A stretch of DNA of 64,000 bases, from assembly GCF_905163445.1 (NCBI RefSeq), contig NC_053199.1, forward strand, positions 14,216,001 to 14,280,000. Reading direction: 5' to 3'. This DNA is from Pararge aegeria. Taxonomy: Eukaryota; Arthropoda; Insecta; Lepidoptera; Nymphalidae. Of the stretch, positions 45,172 through 55,045 are shown one piece after another; within the stretch, counting starts at the first letter, position 1, and each line of letters opens with the position of its first letter. Position numbers and translations under genes: made by a program. The notes under the pieces are model-generated. The model saw only the letters and a list, made by a program, of their open reading frames with translations, had not been told where the DNA came from and did no database searches.

Positions 45172-45459
45172 TACATACATATATGTAATTTAAATATAAA
45201 TTACGAAATAACCGAGTTCTGCCATTAGTTCGCGTGCGAAGATTAAAAAAAATTACAAATACATACATGTAATTTAAAACATATATGTAATTTAAATATA
45301 AATTACGAAATAACTGAGTTCTGCCATTAGTTCGCGTGCGAAGATTAAAAAAAATTACAAATACATACATGTAATTTAAAACATATATGTAATTTAAATA
45401 TAAATTACGAAATAACTGAGTTCTGCCATTAGTTCGCGTGCGAAGATTAAAAAAAATTA
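45172..45459. repeat. Tandem repeat, 102-bp unit, about 2.8 copies
   Basis: Starts of the ATATGTAATTTAAATATAAA motif at 45181, 45283 and 45385 define a 102-bp period. Each unit contains GAGTTCTGCCATTAGTTCGC, GTGCGAAGATTAAAAAAAAT, and ACATACATGTAATTTAAAAC. Units 2 and 3 are essentially identical; unit 1 differs at ACCGAG against ACTGAG. Because 102 is divisible by three, the minus strand stays open as a repeating 34-residue frame. I regard that as a by-product, not a gene. Confidence 0.95.
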
Positions 45460-46145
45460 GTTGCAATTATCACAAAATAAAATAAAAACATGCAATTCTA
45501 ATAATAACAGCAACATATAATTGTTGCAAATATATCACAAATACTAGGTTAAAAATAATGTATAATGTCTAGATTAACAAAACTTTCAAAAATCATCTGA
45601 GGGGCAGAACTTATTTCCTTGCAACATTTCATAAAATTTTGCGTAAAATGTTTTGCTGAAGAGGAAATGCAGAGTCACGATAATTATGCAATTTAAGTTT
45701 GGCTTTACGTATTTTAAAGTACAAAAAAGCAAATAAAGAAAACCCCAGTTGTACAAACAAAAAGTAAACGCAAATAACTAAGTACGTTCATTACCTTTTT
45801 CTGGGACGAAAACAGTTAAAACTTTAACCGTATCTATTTTTGTTGAACGTTAAACTTCGAGTTTCCGCCAGAGCTAACCGCGAAAAACTTAGGGCAAACG
45901 ATTAATCGATTTTTTAAATTTTTTCTAGCCTTTTAACATTAGCAGCAGTTTGGTCGAGTTTAAACAAATAGAAAACAGTGAATTAGTTAAGGATTTAATA
46001 AATAGTATGATATCACCGGTATTCTGAGTGCCGTGTGGTGACGGTAGATCAGAATACAGTCACCACCAGTCCTACTTCTTCCCGCGGGTGTAGTACGAGG
46101 TGACTAAGGGAATCGAACGGTGAACGGGCAGCGTCCTTTGTGCTA
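45460..46145. other. No recognisable feature, except a repeat-like patch
   Basis: 46040-46140 contains CACCACCAGTCCTACTTCTT, CCCGCGGGTGTAGTACGAGG and TGACTAAGGGAATCGAACGG. This is a motif order I recognise from lepidopteran repeats; a partner lies at 63.17-63.22 kb. Confidence 0.45.
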
Positions 46146-46149
46146 CTAC

Positions 46150-46566
46150 TACTTTCGTGGAAGTAATTCCCTTCCTATATTTAAGAGTCGTCTGAAGAAC
46201 TACTCTCTTTGGGTGTTGGCTGTTTAAGTTGGTGCTTTATTACTGTCTGTAAATTATGTATTCAAATCTACTTTTATATATTATATATTTATATATATTA
46301 TGTATATTTTATACTTATATATTGCGTATATTTATTTAAATTATCTATGTATTAGTATCTATACATTTTGGTATTTATGTATATATTACAACACTCTTGG
46401 CACTATCCCGTTCTCTTGCTCTAAGTCCTTTCTACAAAGGTTGCCTGTAAGAGATTGCTTGCAGCGATAAGGCCGCCTTAGCATGTCTACGTTGTTTACT
46501 GTTTCATTAATGTTACTTTATTGCATGTATGTTATACGTGCAATAAAGTGTTTCTTCTTCTTCTTC
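46150..46566 (+). mobile_element. LINE 3' untranslated end (group L7)
   Basis: A long AT-rich region (46265-46390) is followed by TTTCTACAAAGGTTGCCTGT, AAGAGATTGCTTGCAGCGAT, AAGGCCGCCTTAGCATG, TGCAATAAAGTGTTTC and a (TTC)n tail at 46551-46566. An AATAAA signal precedes the tail. The order is that of a lepidopteran LINE 3' end. The coding part is not visible. Confidence 0.6.
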
Positions 46567-46784
46567 TATTACCGTATACTGTGAAAACTAACCCGTCTGC
46601 TCAGCGTAGTGATTATTGGCAAACCTTAAGGAAGCTTGGAGAACACTTATAGATAGTGATGTTAATAGTTTGGCGACGGTCGACTTGGCACTGATACTTC
46701 AAGCTCTCCTTGCAGTGAGTAGTAGTGTACTAGGAGAGCTTTTTGTGACAGAGCTCGTCCTGAGATGTACTATCGCCATACTTA

Positions 46785-47138
46785 CGCCAGGTAATTGTTG
46801 ACCTACATACATTTAAAAAATGTGTAAAAACACATCTACTACAGCGAGGTAACTATACATTTGATGGATTTATTAAAGACAAGGTAGATTGGAAGCAGCC
46901 AGCCTCGCTCTCATCTCCCGCAAGATAGAAAAAATATTTTAAATGTTGATGTTAGAAAAGAGCAACTACTGAGTTTCTTGCCGGCTCTTCTCGGTAGAAT
47001 CTGCTTTCCGTACCGGTGGTAGAGTCACTACAAACATACGTACTTGACGTTTCAAAAGTGCTTATAAAGTAGGCCTACTTGAAATAAATGAATTTTGAAT
47101 TTTGAATTATAAATTTTGAATTATGAATTTTGAATTTT
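46785..47138 (+). pseudogene. Jockey-like LINE (group L2), coding end and full 3' tail
   Basis: The plus strand encodes TFKKCVKTHLLQRGNYTFDG, then FIKDKVDWKQPASLSSPAR and a stop at 46925-46927. The 3' untranslated region contains GAGTTTCTTGCCGGCTCTTC, GGTAGAATCTGCTTTCCG, TACTTGACGTTTCAAAAGTG and GTAGGCCTACTTGAAATAAA. It closes with a (TGAATTT)n simple repeat at 47085-47138. This is the best preserved 3' end of the group and serves as reference for the others. It is 5'-truncated; a fragment of another repeat (CGTCTGCTCAGCGTAGTGAT) lies at 46592-46625 upstream. Confidence 0.85.
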
Positions 47139-47149
47139 GCTTAATACTA

Positions 47150-47640
47150 ACGCTAAGCAGCATTGTTACAATGCTGTGTTCCGGTCCGACATTCCGTCCG
47201 GTAATTACAGGCACATGAGGCTTAAAACCTACGCCTCAAATATTGGATAGAAGCAGGCGTCACTTTGCAGAAATCCATGATATATTATGAAGACTTTGCT
47301 TAATTTGCTATACCTACACCGCAAAAGCAGGATAATCTGTATGGTGTAATTTTAACTCCTTCAATCCTTATTTATCGGAGCAAAACTTGCGTAGAGGGCC
47401 GAAGATCTGTTTGGTGTGGAGCATAAGGATTGAAGAAATTATAAATTACACCATACAGATTCTCCTGCTTTTCGCGAGGAGCTTAATCTGAATAATAATA
47501 ATAATAATACCTCACACTAAAGTTTATGAACACAGGGCGGCTTTTCGCATGCCTTGTGACGTGTTGTTCTATTTATAGGCAATGGTTTCCCACTAACCAT
47601 CAGGTGCGCCATCTCCTCGGTCTGTCAATTATAACTATAA
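47150..47640 (+). mobile_element. Repeat E, interrupted by Repeat F
   Basis: The 5' part (47150-47275) reads AAGCAGCATTGTTACAATGC, TGTGTTCCGGTCCGACATTC, TAATTACAGGCACATGAGGC, CTACGCCTCAAATATTGG and CGTCACTTTGCAG. After the foldback and an (AAT)n run, the 3' part resumes near 47540 with GCATGCCTTGTGACGTGTTG, TATTTATAGGCAATGGTTTC, CCATCAGGTGCGCCATC and CTCGGTCTGTCAATTATAAC. Confidence 0.7.
47299..47492. mobile_element. Repeat F, foldback inside Repeat E
   Basis: The left arm starts CTTAATTTGCTATACCTAC, then CGCAAAAGCAGGATAATCTG, TATGGTGTAATTTTAACTCC. The right arm is the inverse (GGATTGAAGAAATTATAAAT, TACACCATACAGATTCTCCT, GCTTTTCGCGAGGAGCTTAA). It is shorter than the 33.5 kb copy because the central part is reduced to the TTATCGGAGC / TCTGTTTGGTGTGGAGC zone. 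Confidence 0.75.
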
Positions 47641-47644
47641 AAAA

Positions 47645-50095
47645 GTGGCCTCAAGAAGAATAAGACCTAAAGCTGGAACTGCTGGACACAGATCCGTAAT
47701 GTTTAGTCTCTCCAGAGTTTTAGACACGGGCAATGTCAAAGATCGTAATATCTCACTGATCCGCTTAATATTTTAATTAGGATTACCACAACAATTCAGA
47801 TTGAAATAAAAAACCTAGTTATAAATAGAATATAATCTTATAACTGTGCTTTTAAAACTACCTTTTATAAAACTCATCATGATTATTTTAAAGGAGTATA
47901 ACTTTAAATAAATTCATAAACTTATTACACGCAAAGTTTTTGTTTATGCGTTCTCATTTTTGGTAGAGCTTAAAAGCAACTATTTGCAAAAGATTCTTGG
48001 ATGGTATAGAATAGGGGAGGTAATTTTGCAAGGATTGTTTTCTTATCAGAAATAAAACACCGTCGAAATCGCAGAGCAACCACGCGTTAAAAACATAAGA
48101 AAATTAACGAGTATTTAAGCTACGTATAACATCCAATTAGCAGCTAAATTTTTAATAAATATATAACATAGCGCGGGTGGCAACCCTAATCGAAAACATC
48201 CTTGGGCAATTTCCCTTCCAAGCTCAATGTTTACAAAGGCGAACACGCCTGGCTAAAGTACCAAATCTTCAAGACCCGTCAGCGATCTGTCTTAAACCGT
48301 TTTTAAGAAGAAATTGGAATATTATACAGTTCAATCTGTAATGGTCACGCAGTCATGCCCTGGGCGGGTTTATAGCGGCATCTAATATTCCATTATAAAG
48401 GAAACGGGCAACATCAAGAACCATAATGGAGTAGGTACCACCGACTGGAGTACAATAAAAGGTATGAAGATAAACTTACTTGCTAGCTTAATTATAACGC
48501 GATAGTTTTAATGAAAAAACTAACCCACGCACTGAAGACTCCATACTCCATATAGAAAAAAAGGCTTAAAAAGGGGACGATATCCTATATAATGAACAAA
48601 AATGCGCATGTGAGTTTGTTACTCAGCTGTAATTTGATAAAGAGATAGTTTAATGATAATCTCTTTCTCTTTGGGTAACGCCCATAGTAATACATTTAAT
48701 ATTACAAAATTAGAGAAAAGATAAAGATATAATTATTAAATATTTTATGTCTCCTAATTATCTCCTCAATATCTATAGAAAAAATTACGAGTATAACGTA
48801 AAGTAGAGTTTCGTCAAAAATATTGTTTATTATGGTAAAATTTAAAGTAAACCATTGCGTGCTATCGTGTGGCTGATTTGTTTAAATTGACTATACAACA
48901 CCTTGTATACTTACAATCTGGCAATAAAGATATATTATTATTTGTATTATAGAGATAACTATTATATGTTGTAGTGCACATGCTAGCCCTACTGAAGAAG
49001 TACATATATAAATAGGATAATTTGTTGTCCACAAAAAACTGGTTTCCCGTGTGATTTTTAATATACCAAAAGAAACGTAAATGAAGTTTATTGTAACAGT
49101 ACGTAACCCATATGTTCGTATAATTAAGAACTATTTATTTTGGAAGAATTTCGGGCATATCGGCAAATTTCTTTCCAGCAACAGCCATTTGGTACAATTT
49201 AATTTGACGAGGTGCTGATTAAGATAATTGGAAATACAAGATGGAATTCTTGAACGGACAGGAACAAATTAAATGAGTTTATATTTTAATGCCTCACAAT
49301 TCATCGAAATTTATTAATTGTCGACGGAGGATATGTAATAGTATTTTAATAAAACGCGCGATGATCTGATAACATCAATTATAATGGTAGCACGGTCTTC
49401 GCAAACTTTATAAAACGCCGCAATTCAAAACTTAAAAAGGTAAATTCCAGAGTGACACACTTTTACAAAGTTGCTGGGTGTCGGGATCGTCAAACACGGG
49501 CTAAGTGATGTCGAATTAATGAGCGTTAATTCAATATTTAAATTTCAAAAAGGTAATATTTTATAAGACTTCGAATAATTACAAGGTTTTTTATTGCTAG
49601 CTAGCTGCGTTAACAGACACGCTTTTGTATTGGACATGAAATACTTTGGAGCTTTTTATTTTGAAACGATTAATATGAAATAAAACACTACTTACTGTAG
49701 ACACTCTTTGTTACCAGTTGCTTTCACTGGACTCAAAAGTACATCCGATCAAAAACTTTAAGCAGTCATTTTAGTGGAGATCGATTAGGTCTGACTGAAA
49801 TCTACTTTCACCCCAAACCCGGGTGAAAGTTTTATTTGGAGCACAAGCTATAAAATATTTCATTCGATGATACTACAAACTTACATAAAATTCATAAAGC
49901 TGGTCACTTACCTGTAACAAAACAAGATTTATTGTATTTATTTCAGAAAATCGGGGAAAGGAGATTCGTTTATAACGTAATAAGTAATAACAGATGGCGC
50001 TAGTAGTTGTGTGCCCCGCGATACGTTTTATACTATTGATAAAGAAAGACAACGGTGGGCATCTTTGCATCGTTCGAATCCATGAGGGACTGAAG
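47645..50095. other. Repeat-poor AT-rich region
   Basis: I recognise no repeat family and no exon. A GC-richer patch lies at 48170-48380. A 9-bp-arm hairpin (ACTTTCACC ... GGTGAAAGT) lies near 49803-49830. The short minus frame at 49873-50070 is unrecognised. Confidence 0.4.
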
Positions 50096-50100
50096 TCTAA

Positions 50101-50140
50101 ATATCAAAATACCCACCTGAGTAGGTGGGTATTTTGATAT
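50101..50140. repeat. Perfect hairpin, 18-bp arms
   Basis: ATATCAAAATACCCACCT (50101-50118) and its exact reverse complement (50123-50140) flank a 4-nt GAGT loop. Confidence 0.9.
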
Positions 50141-50197
50141 ATGTCTTGATTTTTTCTGGTTTTTAATCAAATTTGTAAAATTCCTAATCAATTTAAT

Positions 50198-50239
50198 AAA
50201 ATATCTGGCAAATATGAATTTATATTTGCCAGGTATTTT
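50198..50239. repeat. Near-perfect hairpin, 18-bp arms
   Basis: AAAATATCTGGCAAATAT (50198-50215) pairs with 50222-50239 at 17 of 18 positions around a 6-nt loop. It lies 58 bases after another hairpin. Confidence 0.85.
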
Positions 50240-50311
50240 AGTTATCTAAAGTTTAATTATTTATCCACTTTAGAAAATTACTGTAACACTATTTTGGCTA
50301 GTCATAATTAA

Positions 50312-50600
50312 TAACCCGTTAAGCTACAAAGTATGTGTCTCCACCCAGAAAGAGAACGGCTAAAGCCGTAGTGCATCAAGTGTGGTTTTGTAGGCTTTAC
50401 ATGCTTTTGGGAACATTATAAAGAACTATCAGCCATTCAGAATTCTTCTTGATGTTTTCTTTCTATGTTGAAACAAGTGATATAATTATTATGATAGCAT
50501 ATCTATCGTACAGAGGATTAAAATCGGTCGCCGATGAGGAAATGATGATGAAAAGGAAAACTGAAGTATCAACAACCAGGCAATCACCACTTTTGAGATT
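50312..50600 (-). mobile_element. SINE B, diverged
   Basis: Plus-strand blocks are CCGTTAAGCTACAAAGTATG, CACCCAGAAAGAGAACGGCT, AAAGCCGTAGTGCATCAAGT, GGGAACATTATAAAGAACTA, TCTTCTTGATGTTTTCTTTC and TGTTGAAACAAGTGATATAA. A trace of the head (CCAGGCAATCACCACTTT) remains near 50580. The middle of the head is replaced by unrelated sequence. Confidence 0.65.
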
Positions 50601-51020
50601 AGTATGATAACTACCGGTCGCTAACTATGGGCTGATAAGGAGGCTCAAAGTCACTCAGTGGGCGATGGAGAGCTATGCTAGGAGTATATCTACGTGATCG
50701 AATCGATCGATCAGAAATGAGGAGATCCGTAGAAGAACTAGAATTACCGACATAGCTCAGCTAGTCGCGAAGTTGAAGTGGCAATGAACAGGGCACATAG
50801 CTCGGAGAACGTTGGGGTCTTAAGGCGCTGGAATGGCGACCCCGCACCGGTAAATGCAGCGTAGGTCGGCCCCCAACGAGGTGGACAGATGACATCAGGC
50901 GAGAGGCTGGGAGCCGCTGGAGGCAAGCGGCCCAGGACCGTGTATTGTGGAACTCCCTACAAAAGACCTATGTCCAGCAGTGGACGTCGATTGGTTGACA
51001 TGATGATGATGATGATTTTT
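50600..51020 (+). pseudogene. RTE-like LINE C-terminus and 3' end
   Basis: The plus strand encodes, with several frame breaks, RLKVTQWA, RNEEIRRRTRITDIAQLVAK, LKWQ.TGHIA, a VGPQRGGQMTSG-type stretch in shifted frame, and the end LPTKDLCPAVDVDWLT in a shifted frame (true end ..YVQQWTSIG). It terminates at a (GATGAT)n run (51000-51015), the simple-repeat tail expected of RTE elements. It is 5'-truncated and dead. Confidence 0.8.
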
Positions 51021-51024
51021 ATTA

Positions 51025-51820
51025 CTAAATATTTCTTCATCTGTCTGCATAATATTAAATAGATGAACTTTAACAGACATTTGTGCTACGTTGTTTAAAT
51101 AAAATGTTCCCTTCATCTTCGTTTCGCATTTCATCGGCACACCCAGAATAACTAAATATCTTTGAACCGACTAATGAAATTACTATACGTTTTCTTGTAA
51201 CTAGCCCAAATCGATTTACTCGCAATCTCTAATAAGGGTACAATTAATACGAGATCATCCGATTTGTAATCGGCTCCGAGCTAATATAATTACACCTTCT
51301 ACAAAGAACTTTTGTTTCGGAGAATGGAGTTCAGTAATTCCGTAATTCTAGCATTCGTTTAGTTAGTTTACCTTACCTTTTTGTTTGTCGGTATAAAAAA
51401 TAAAAACTCTACGAGTAATAAGAGGCCAAAGAAGTAATCTTTACAAATCATGCTTGACTGCAGGTAAAGACACGAGACACATAAACAATGCAACAAGCAG
51501 CCTGCTGAGCTTCTGAAGGTAGTTTGGCTGGTTGAAATGGCTAACAGGATGCTGGGTCAGCGAAGGTTCTTACAACGGATGGTTTTAGCCGACTAAGTAC
51601 AGAGAGAGGCCTAGGAATGTAAGGAAATTAAGAGGCAATTTCCCATCGTATTACTTATAAATTCTAATATTATAAATTCGAAAGTGTATTCGTTGGTTAT
51701 CCTTTTACGCAACAATATTGACATGATTTTTTTTCACAAAATTATTTAATTAGTAAACCGAGAAAAACAGCCAGCTCTTTATTTCGAAAAATATTTTAAA
51801 TTTATTCTGGAATTCGAATA
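51025..51820. other. Unassigned, with a Repeat I end
   Basis: Mostly unassigned. At 51655-51735 the block AATATTATAAATTCGAAAGT and GTTATCCTTTTACGCAACAA is a Repeat I start in minus orientation. Confidence 0.4.
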
Positions 51821-51825
51821 TCAGC

Positions 51826-52045
51826 ATGTATTTATTTATTTATTTGGGTTCACAAACAACAACACAGGATCACATTACACAATGGTATACATAGTACAAA
51901 TACTTACTCACTGCGGTGTCAACTGTTTAAACCACATATTACAATAAAAAATTATTAAGTGGGCTTATTCAAAACCTAATAGGAGCAATAGCGCCTGGCA
52001 TTTTGGGTACCAAGCCCATAAGTGAACAGTTAGTCGGCTTATATT
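51826..52045 (-). mobile_element. LINE 3' untranslated end (group L5)
   Basis: The plus strand starts with (TATT)n, then GGGTTCACAAACAACAACAC, AATGGTATACATAGTACAAA, ATTAAGTGGGCTTATTCAAA and GCGCCTGGCATTTTGGGTAC. In reverse complement this is a LINE tail ending in an (AAAT)n run. The 128-codon minus frame immediately upstream (52057-52443) is not recognisable as its coding part. Confidence 0.5.
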
Positions 52046-52047
52046 TA

Positions 52048-52555
52048 TTGTAAATATTAATTTTTGTTTGTAATTATTATTTCCCTAGAAAAATATATTT
52101 TTCGTTGGTTTATTAATAAAGAATAAAGATCATTAGTCAAAAAAAAAACCTTATTAAAAAGTATTGTTGCAACAATTTCAACAAAAATACAAACAAAAAA
52201 AATGTTGGTATGTTCTTGTGGTTTCAAGGTACATCTTACGTCTTGAATACACGAGATACTATTTCTCCTGGAAAACCTATTAATAAGGTCAAGGCAAAAA
52301 CAAAACGACAGATAATCCCGACGATTCAAAGAAACCGCGTCAACAATAGTTTTCATGTATTTTAGTGAGATGCAATAGATAAATACTTGCAAAGATCGAA
52401 AAAAGCTTATGAAAAATAAACGTTTACTATGGTTTAATAACATGACAGATTTACCTGCCGATGCGATGCTTTCACTAATTACCTAATTAAAAACTAACTG
52501 AGACTTCACATAAACTTTATTCAAAAAAAGGTTTAATAAATACAGTAAAAATAAA
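52048..52555. other. Unassigned, contains an unexplained 128-codon minus-strand frame
   Basis: The frame at 52057-52443 starts MLLNHSKRLFFISFFRSLQV and ends EIIITNKN. It is hydrophobic and rich in Phe/Ile/Ser but shows no domain that I recognise. AT-rich composition alone could give this. I do not call it a gene. Confidence 0.4.
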
Positions 52556-52559
52556 CTAG

Positions 52560-52710
52560 GAGCCCAACGACAAAAAGATCAGTCATTAATCCCGACCGGC
52601 CAAGTGTTGAGTTAACATTTTTATCGCAGATCGCTAAGGCAATCCGTTATAATCACTTTATCTGAGAGAAAAGATGGGAGCCGTTTACTCATTAATCACC
52701 GCCATTCATA
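52560..52710. repeat. Duplicated block, copy 1 (151 bp)
   Basis: It aligns without gaps to 53690-53840, with about 106 of 150 compared bases identical by hand count. Best-kept parts are GAGCCCAACG, TCATTAAT, GGCCAAGTG, GTTAACATTTTTATC and CTCATTAATCAC. It matches none of the other repeat families in the window. Confidence 0.75.
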
Positions 52711-52921
52711 ATAAATACTGCTTCTGAAGTTTCATGAATTATTAAAAATGCGCTGTAAAAATCTAATACACTTTTGAACTAAGTCAATTATGATAACAAA
52801 TCCTTTTCATAATTTCTTAACTGGGCCCTGTTTTTTTTAGATGTAAAATATTTTGATAAGTTGTCAAGTAGAAATAATATTCAAATAAAAAACGGGGATA
52901 TCTTCTCCTATCATCTGTTAA

Positions 52922-53019
52922 CGTGCTTTGGCAGGTTACAGGGAACACGTTAATTCTATCCCTAGCTACCCCTAGCAAGGGATAAAATTAACGTGTTCCT
53001 TGTTACCTACCAAAGCACG
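52922..53019. mobile_element. Foldback element, 44-bp arms
   Basis: Arms 52922-52965 and 52976-53019 are inverted copies differing at only a few positions. They share GTGCTTTGG outermost and GGAACACGTTAATT inside, around a 10-nt loop. GATAT/ATATC-rich flanks (GGGGATATCTTC and TTATATCCCCCG) may be an outer diverged extension. Confidence 0.8.
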
Positions 53020-53147
53020 AAAAAAAATTATATCCCCCGATTATATCCCTATATAACCGGGGAGTATAATTTTTTTCTTCTGACAACGATAGCCGTGCTG
53101 GATGATAAAGCAATATCGTATGAAAGTAGTTAATTGTTTTAAAAATC

Positions 53148-53545
53148 ATTTGTTTCAACGGTGAAGGAACGGTGACCTGCAGGCCTGAGAGTTCTCCATA
53201 ATATTCTTAAAGGGTGTGTGGTGTCCACCAATCTGGGTCAGCGTGGTATCATCATCATCAAATCAACCGATAGACGTCCACTGCTGCACGTAGGTCTTTT
53301 GTAGGGAGTTCCAAATTCCACGGTTTTGTGCCGCTTGAATCCAGCGGCTACCTGCGACGCGCCTAATATCGTCCGTCCACCTCGTCGGAGGTCGACCAAC
53401 GCTGCGTTTACCAGTACGGGGCTGCCATTCCAGCACCTTGGGACCCCAACGTCCATCGTCCAGCGTGGTACTACGGCCTAAACCCTTCTCAATGTGGGAG
53501 GAGAACCGTACCCTGTAGTGGGTTGATATGATGATCATGATGATT
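53148..53545 (+). mobile_element. SINE B, split by an RTE insertion
   Basis: The left piece (53148-53248) reads GTTTCAACGGTGAAGGAACG, GAGAGTTCTCCATAATATTC, GTGGTGTCCACCAATCTGGG and CAGCGTGGTA. The right piece (53461-53545) restarts CAGCGTGGTA, then CTACGGCCTAAACCCTTCTC, CCCTGTAGTGGGTTGATATG and a GATGATCATGATGATT end. Together they give a plus-strand SINE B without its head. Confidence 0.85.
53249..53460 (-). pseudogene. RTE-like LINE 3' end, inserted in SINE B with target duplication
   Basis: The minus strand encodes DDGRWGPKVLEWQPRTGKR, SVGRPPTRWTDDIRRVAGSR, WIQAAQNRGIWNSLQKTYVQ and QWTSIG, then a stop and a (GATGAT)n tail. The frame is open through the whole insert. Flanking CAGCGTGGTA at 53239-53248 and 53461-53470 is an exact 10-bp target-site duplication. 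It is strongly 5'-truncated (212 bp). Confidence 0.92.
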
Positions 53546-53689
53546 TATAATTCTTTTGCAAAGGCTTATTTTAAAGTTGTATTTTTCCCACTAAAAAAAC
53601 TCTGGTTAAACGATTCTAATTGTCTCAGCACATGGCACCAACTCGCAATGTTTACTTACAGCATAAACGATGACGGCAAAATAATATAA

Positions 53690-53840
53690 GAGCCCAACGC
53701 AAAAAGTAGCGATCATTAATTTTCACTGGCCAAGTGTCAAGTTAACATTTTTATCCGGGTTCTCAAAGGAGAACCCTTCTAATCAGGTTATTTCGGATAA
53801 CACGAGAGAGTTTTTCACTCATTAATCACAGATTTTCATA
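53690..53840. repeat. Duplicated block, copy 2 (151 bp)
   Basis: This is the partner of 52560-52710, in the same orientation, starting exactly 1130 bases downstream. The foldback and the split SINE B/RTE lie between the two copies. Confidence 0.75.
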
Positions 53841-53844
53841 GATA

Positions 53845-54860
53845 CAGTTCTTTAAGTTTTTCTACAATATATTATATGCAACTTTTGTTGCCAAACTCCC
53901 TGAATTTACAATGAACACAGTTACAATTAAACATTGTTACAGAGGATCTAAAAGATGATTGTGACATTGATAGGGAGCAAAGGGCGTTGGCGGTCAGAGG
54001 GAATATGTCATCGTAGATTTCTGACTGTATAAAAGAGGTAAAGGTTACGTTGTTTAAGTCAGTCCTTCTATACGTGCTCTCTGGGGGTTAATTACACCCA
54101 AACGTCTTTGAACGCTCTTCGAAATCAACAGGATAATGTTTTGACTGCGTTTTTACTGTAGCTAGTCTGGTATGTTTGCGGAGAACCGAGTAGATAGCTT
54201 CTTCGCAATTATCCGAAAGAATATCGCGGTTCTTCACACGTGGGATCGATAGCAGTTCCAATATTGTTCTTGATGTTTTAACTGACAGACAGGATAGTGT
54301 ATTCAAAGCACACTGGGTGTCAGCTTTAGTATGCAGCTACATTAATTGCGGTACGAACTTGCAGGGGAAGATTACCACTATTTTCACTCGATTCGTTACG
54401 TACGCACTATGCTCGAAATGCTCCAACATTTCGCGTGCTCTCGTTTCTTAATAAATGATTGCTCAGCACCAACAAATTGACATATTTAATATAAGTTTAG
54501 CTAAGTTCCTATATTATATTCATATAAATTAACTAATATTCTTGTAATGTACATCTGTAACTGATTTAGTATACGTTTTGGCTAGCTGTAAGTATACTAA
54601 GGATATAAATAAATAAATTGTATGAACTAACATAGACGTTAAGTTTATAGTGAATAACTAATACATGAAACTTTGTAGTCTAAAATGAATGCAATACAAT
54701 ACAATTATGTTGAAACAAGCTTTATCCTTATCGTCTTCAGTCTATTATAAGCGTCCCACTGTAGGGCACCGACCCTCTCTGCTCATATTGTTTTAATGCG
54801 GGGTGACAGGCTTTTCACCGGACTTCAAAAATGGAAGAGGTTCTATTTTTAACTGTTTAT
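53845..54860. other. No firmly recognised feature
   Basis: 54480-54620 is AT-rich and ends in an (AAAT)n run (54605-54617), resembling a LINE tail. The preceding 53950-54430 has GC-richer patches with no supported frame. The minus frame at 54088-54306 is unrecognised. Confidence 0.35.
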
Positions 54861-54865
54861 GTTCT

Positions 54866-55045
54866 TTTGTATCACTCATGCGGGGAAAGTAGTATCTTGA
54901 CGCTCGCTGTTGCGGTTGAAAAAGAACCGTTTGCCCATTTTAAAATTTGAGTGCGACAAGAATAATTTGAGTGCGACAAGTAAACTTGTCGCACTAATTT
55001 TAAAATGGGCAAACGGTTCTTTCCCCGCATGAGTAATACAAAATA
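54866..55045. mobile_element. Foldback, outer and inner arms
   Basis: An inner 26-bp arm pair (54922-54947 with 54996-55021, containing AACCGTTTGCCCATTTTAAA) lies inside an outer pair (near 54868-54889 with 55020-55043, CATGCGGGGAAAG/CTTTCCCCGCATG). At the centre a direct repeat of AATTTGAGTGCGACAAG (54944-54960 and 54964-54980) faces one inverted CTTGTCGCAC (54985-54994). The unpaired segment 54893-54921 lies on the left side only. Confidence 0.75.

Noticed and set aside
45172..45459. Possible CRISPR array
   Set aside because: The repeats are 102-bp contiguous tandem units without unique spacers, in a eukaryotic context.
45140..45466. 108-codon minus-strand frame made of repeated 34-residue units
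   Set aside because: It is produced by the 102-bp tandem repeat, has no start context or family match, and the units contain AT-rich filler.
52057..52443. Minus-strand 128-codon frame, hydrophobic, possible receptor-like protein
   Set aside because: No recognisable domain or motif, composition typical of AT-rich chance frames, and it runs straight into a LINE tail. I could not support a gene.
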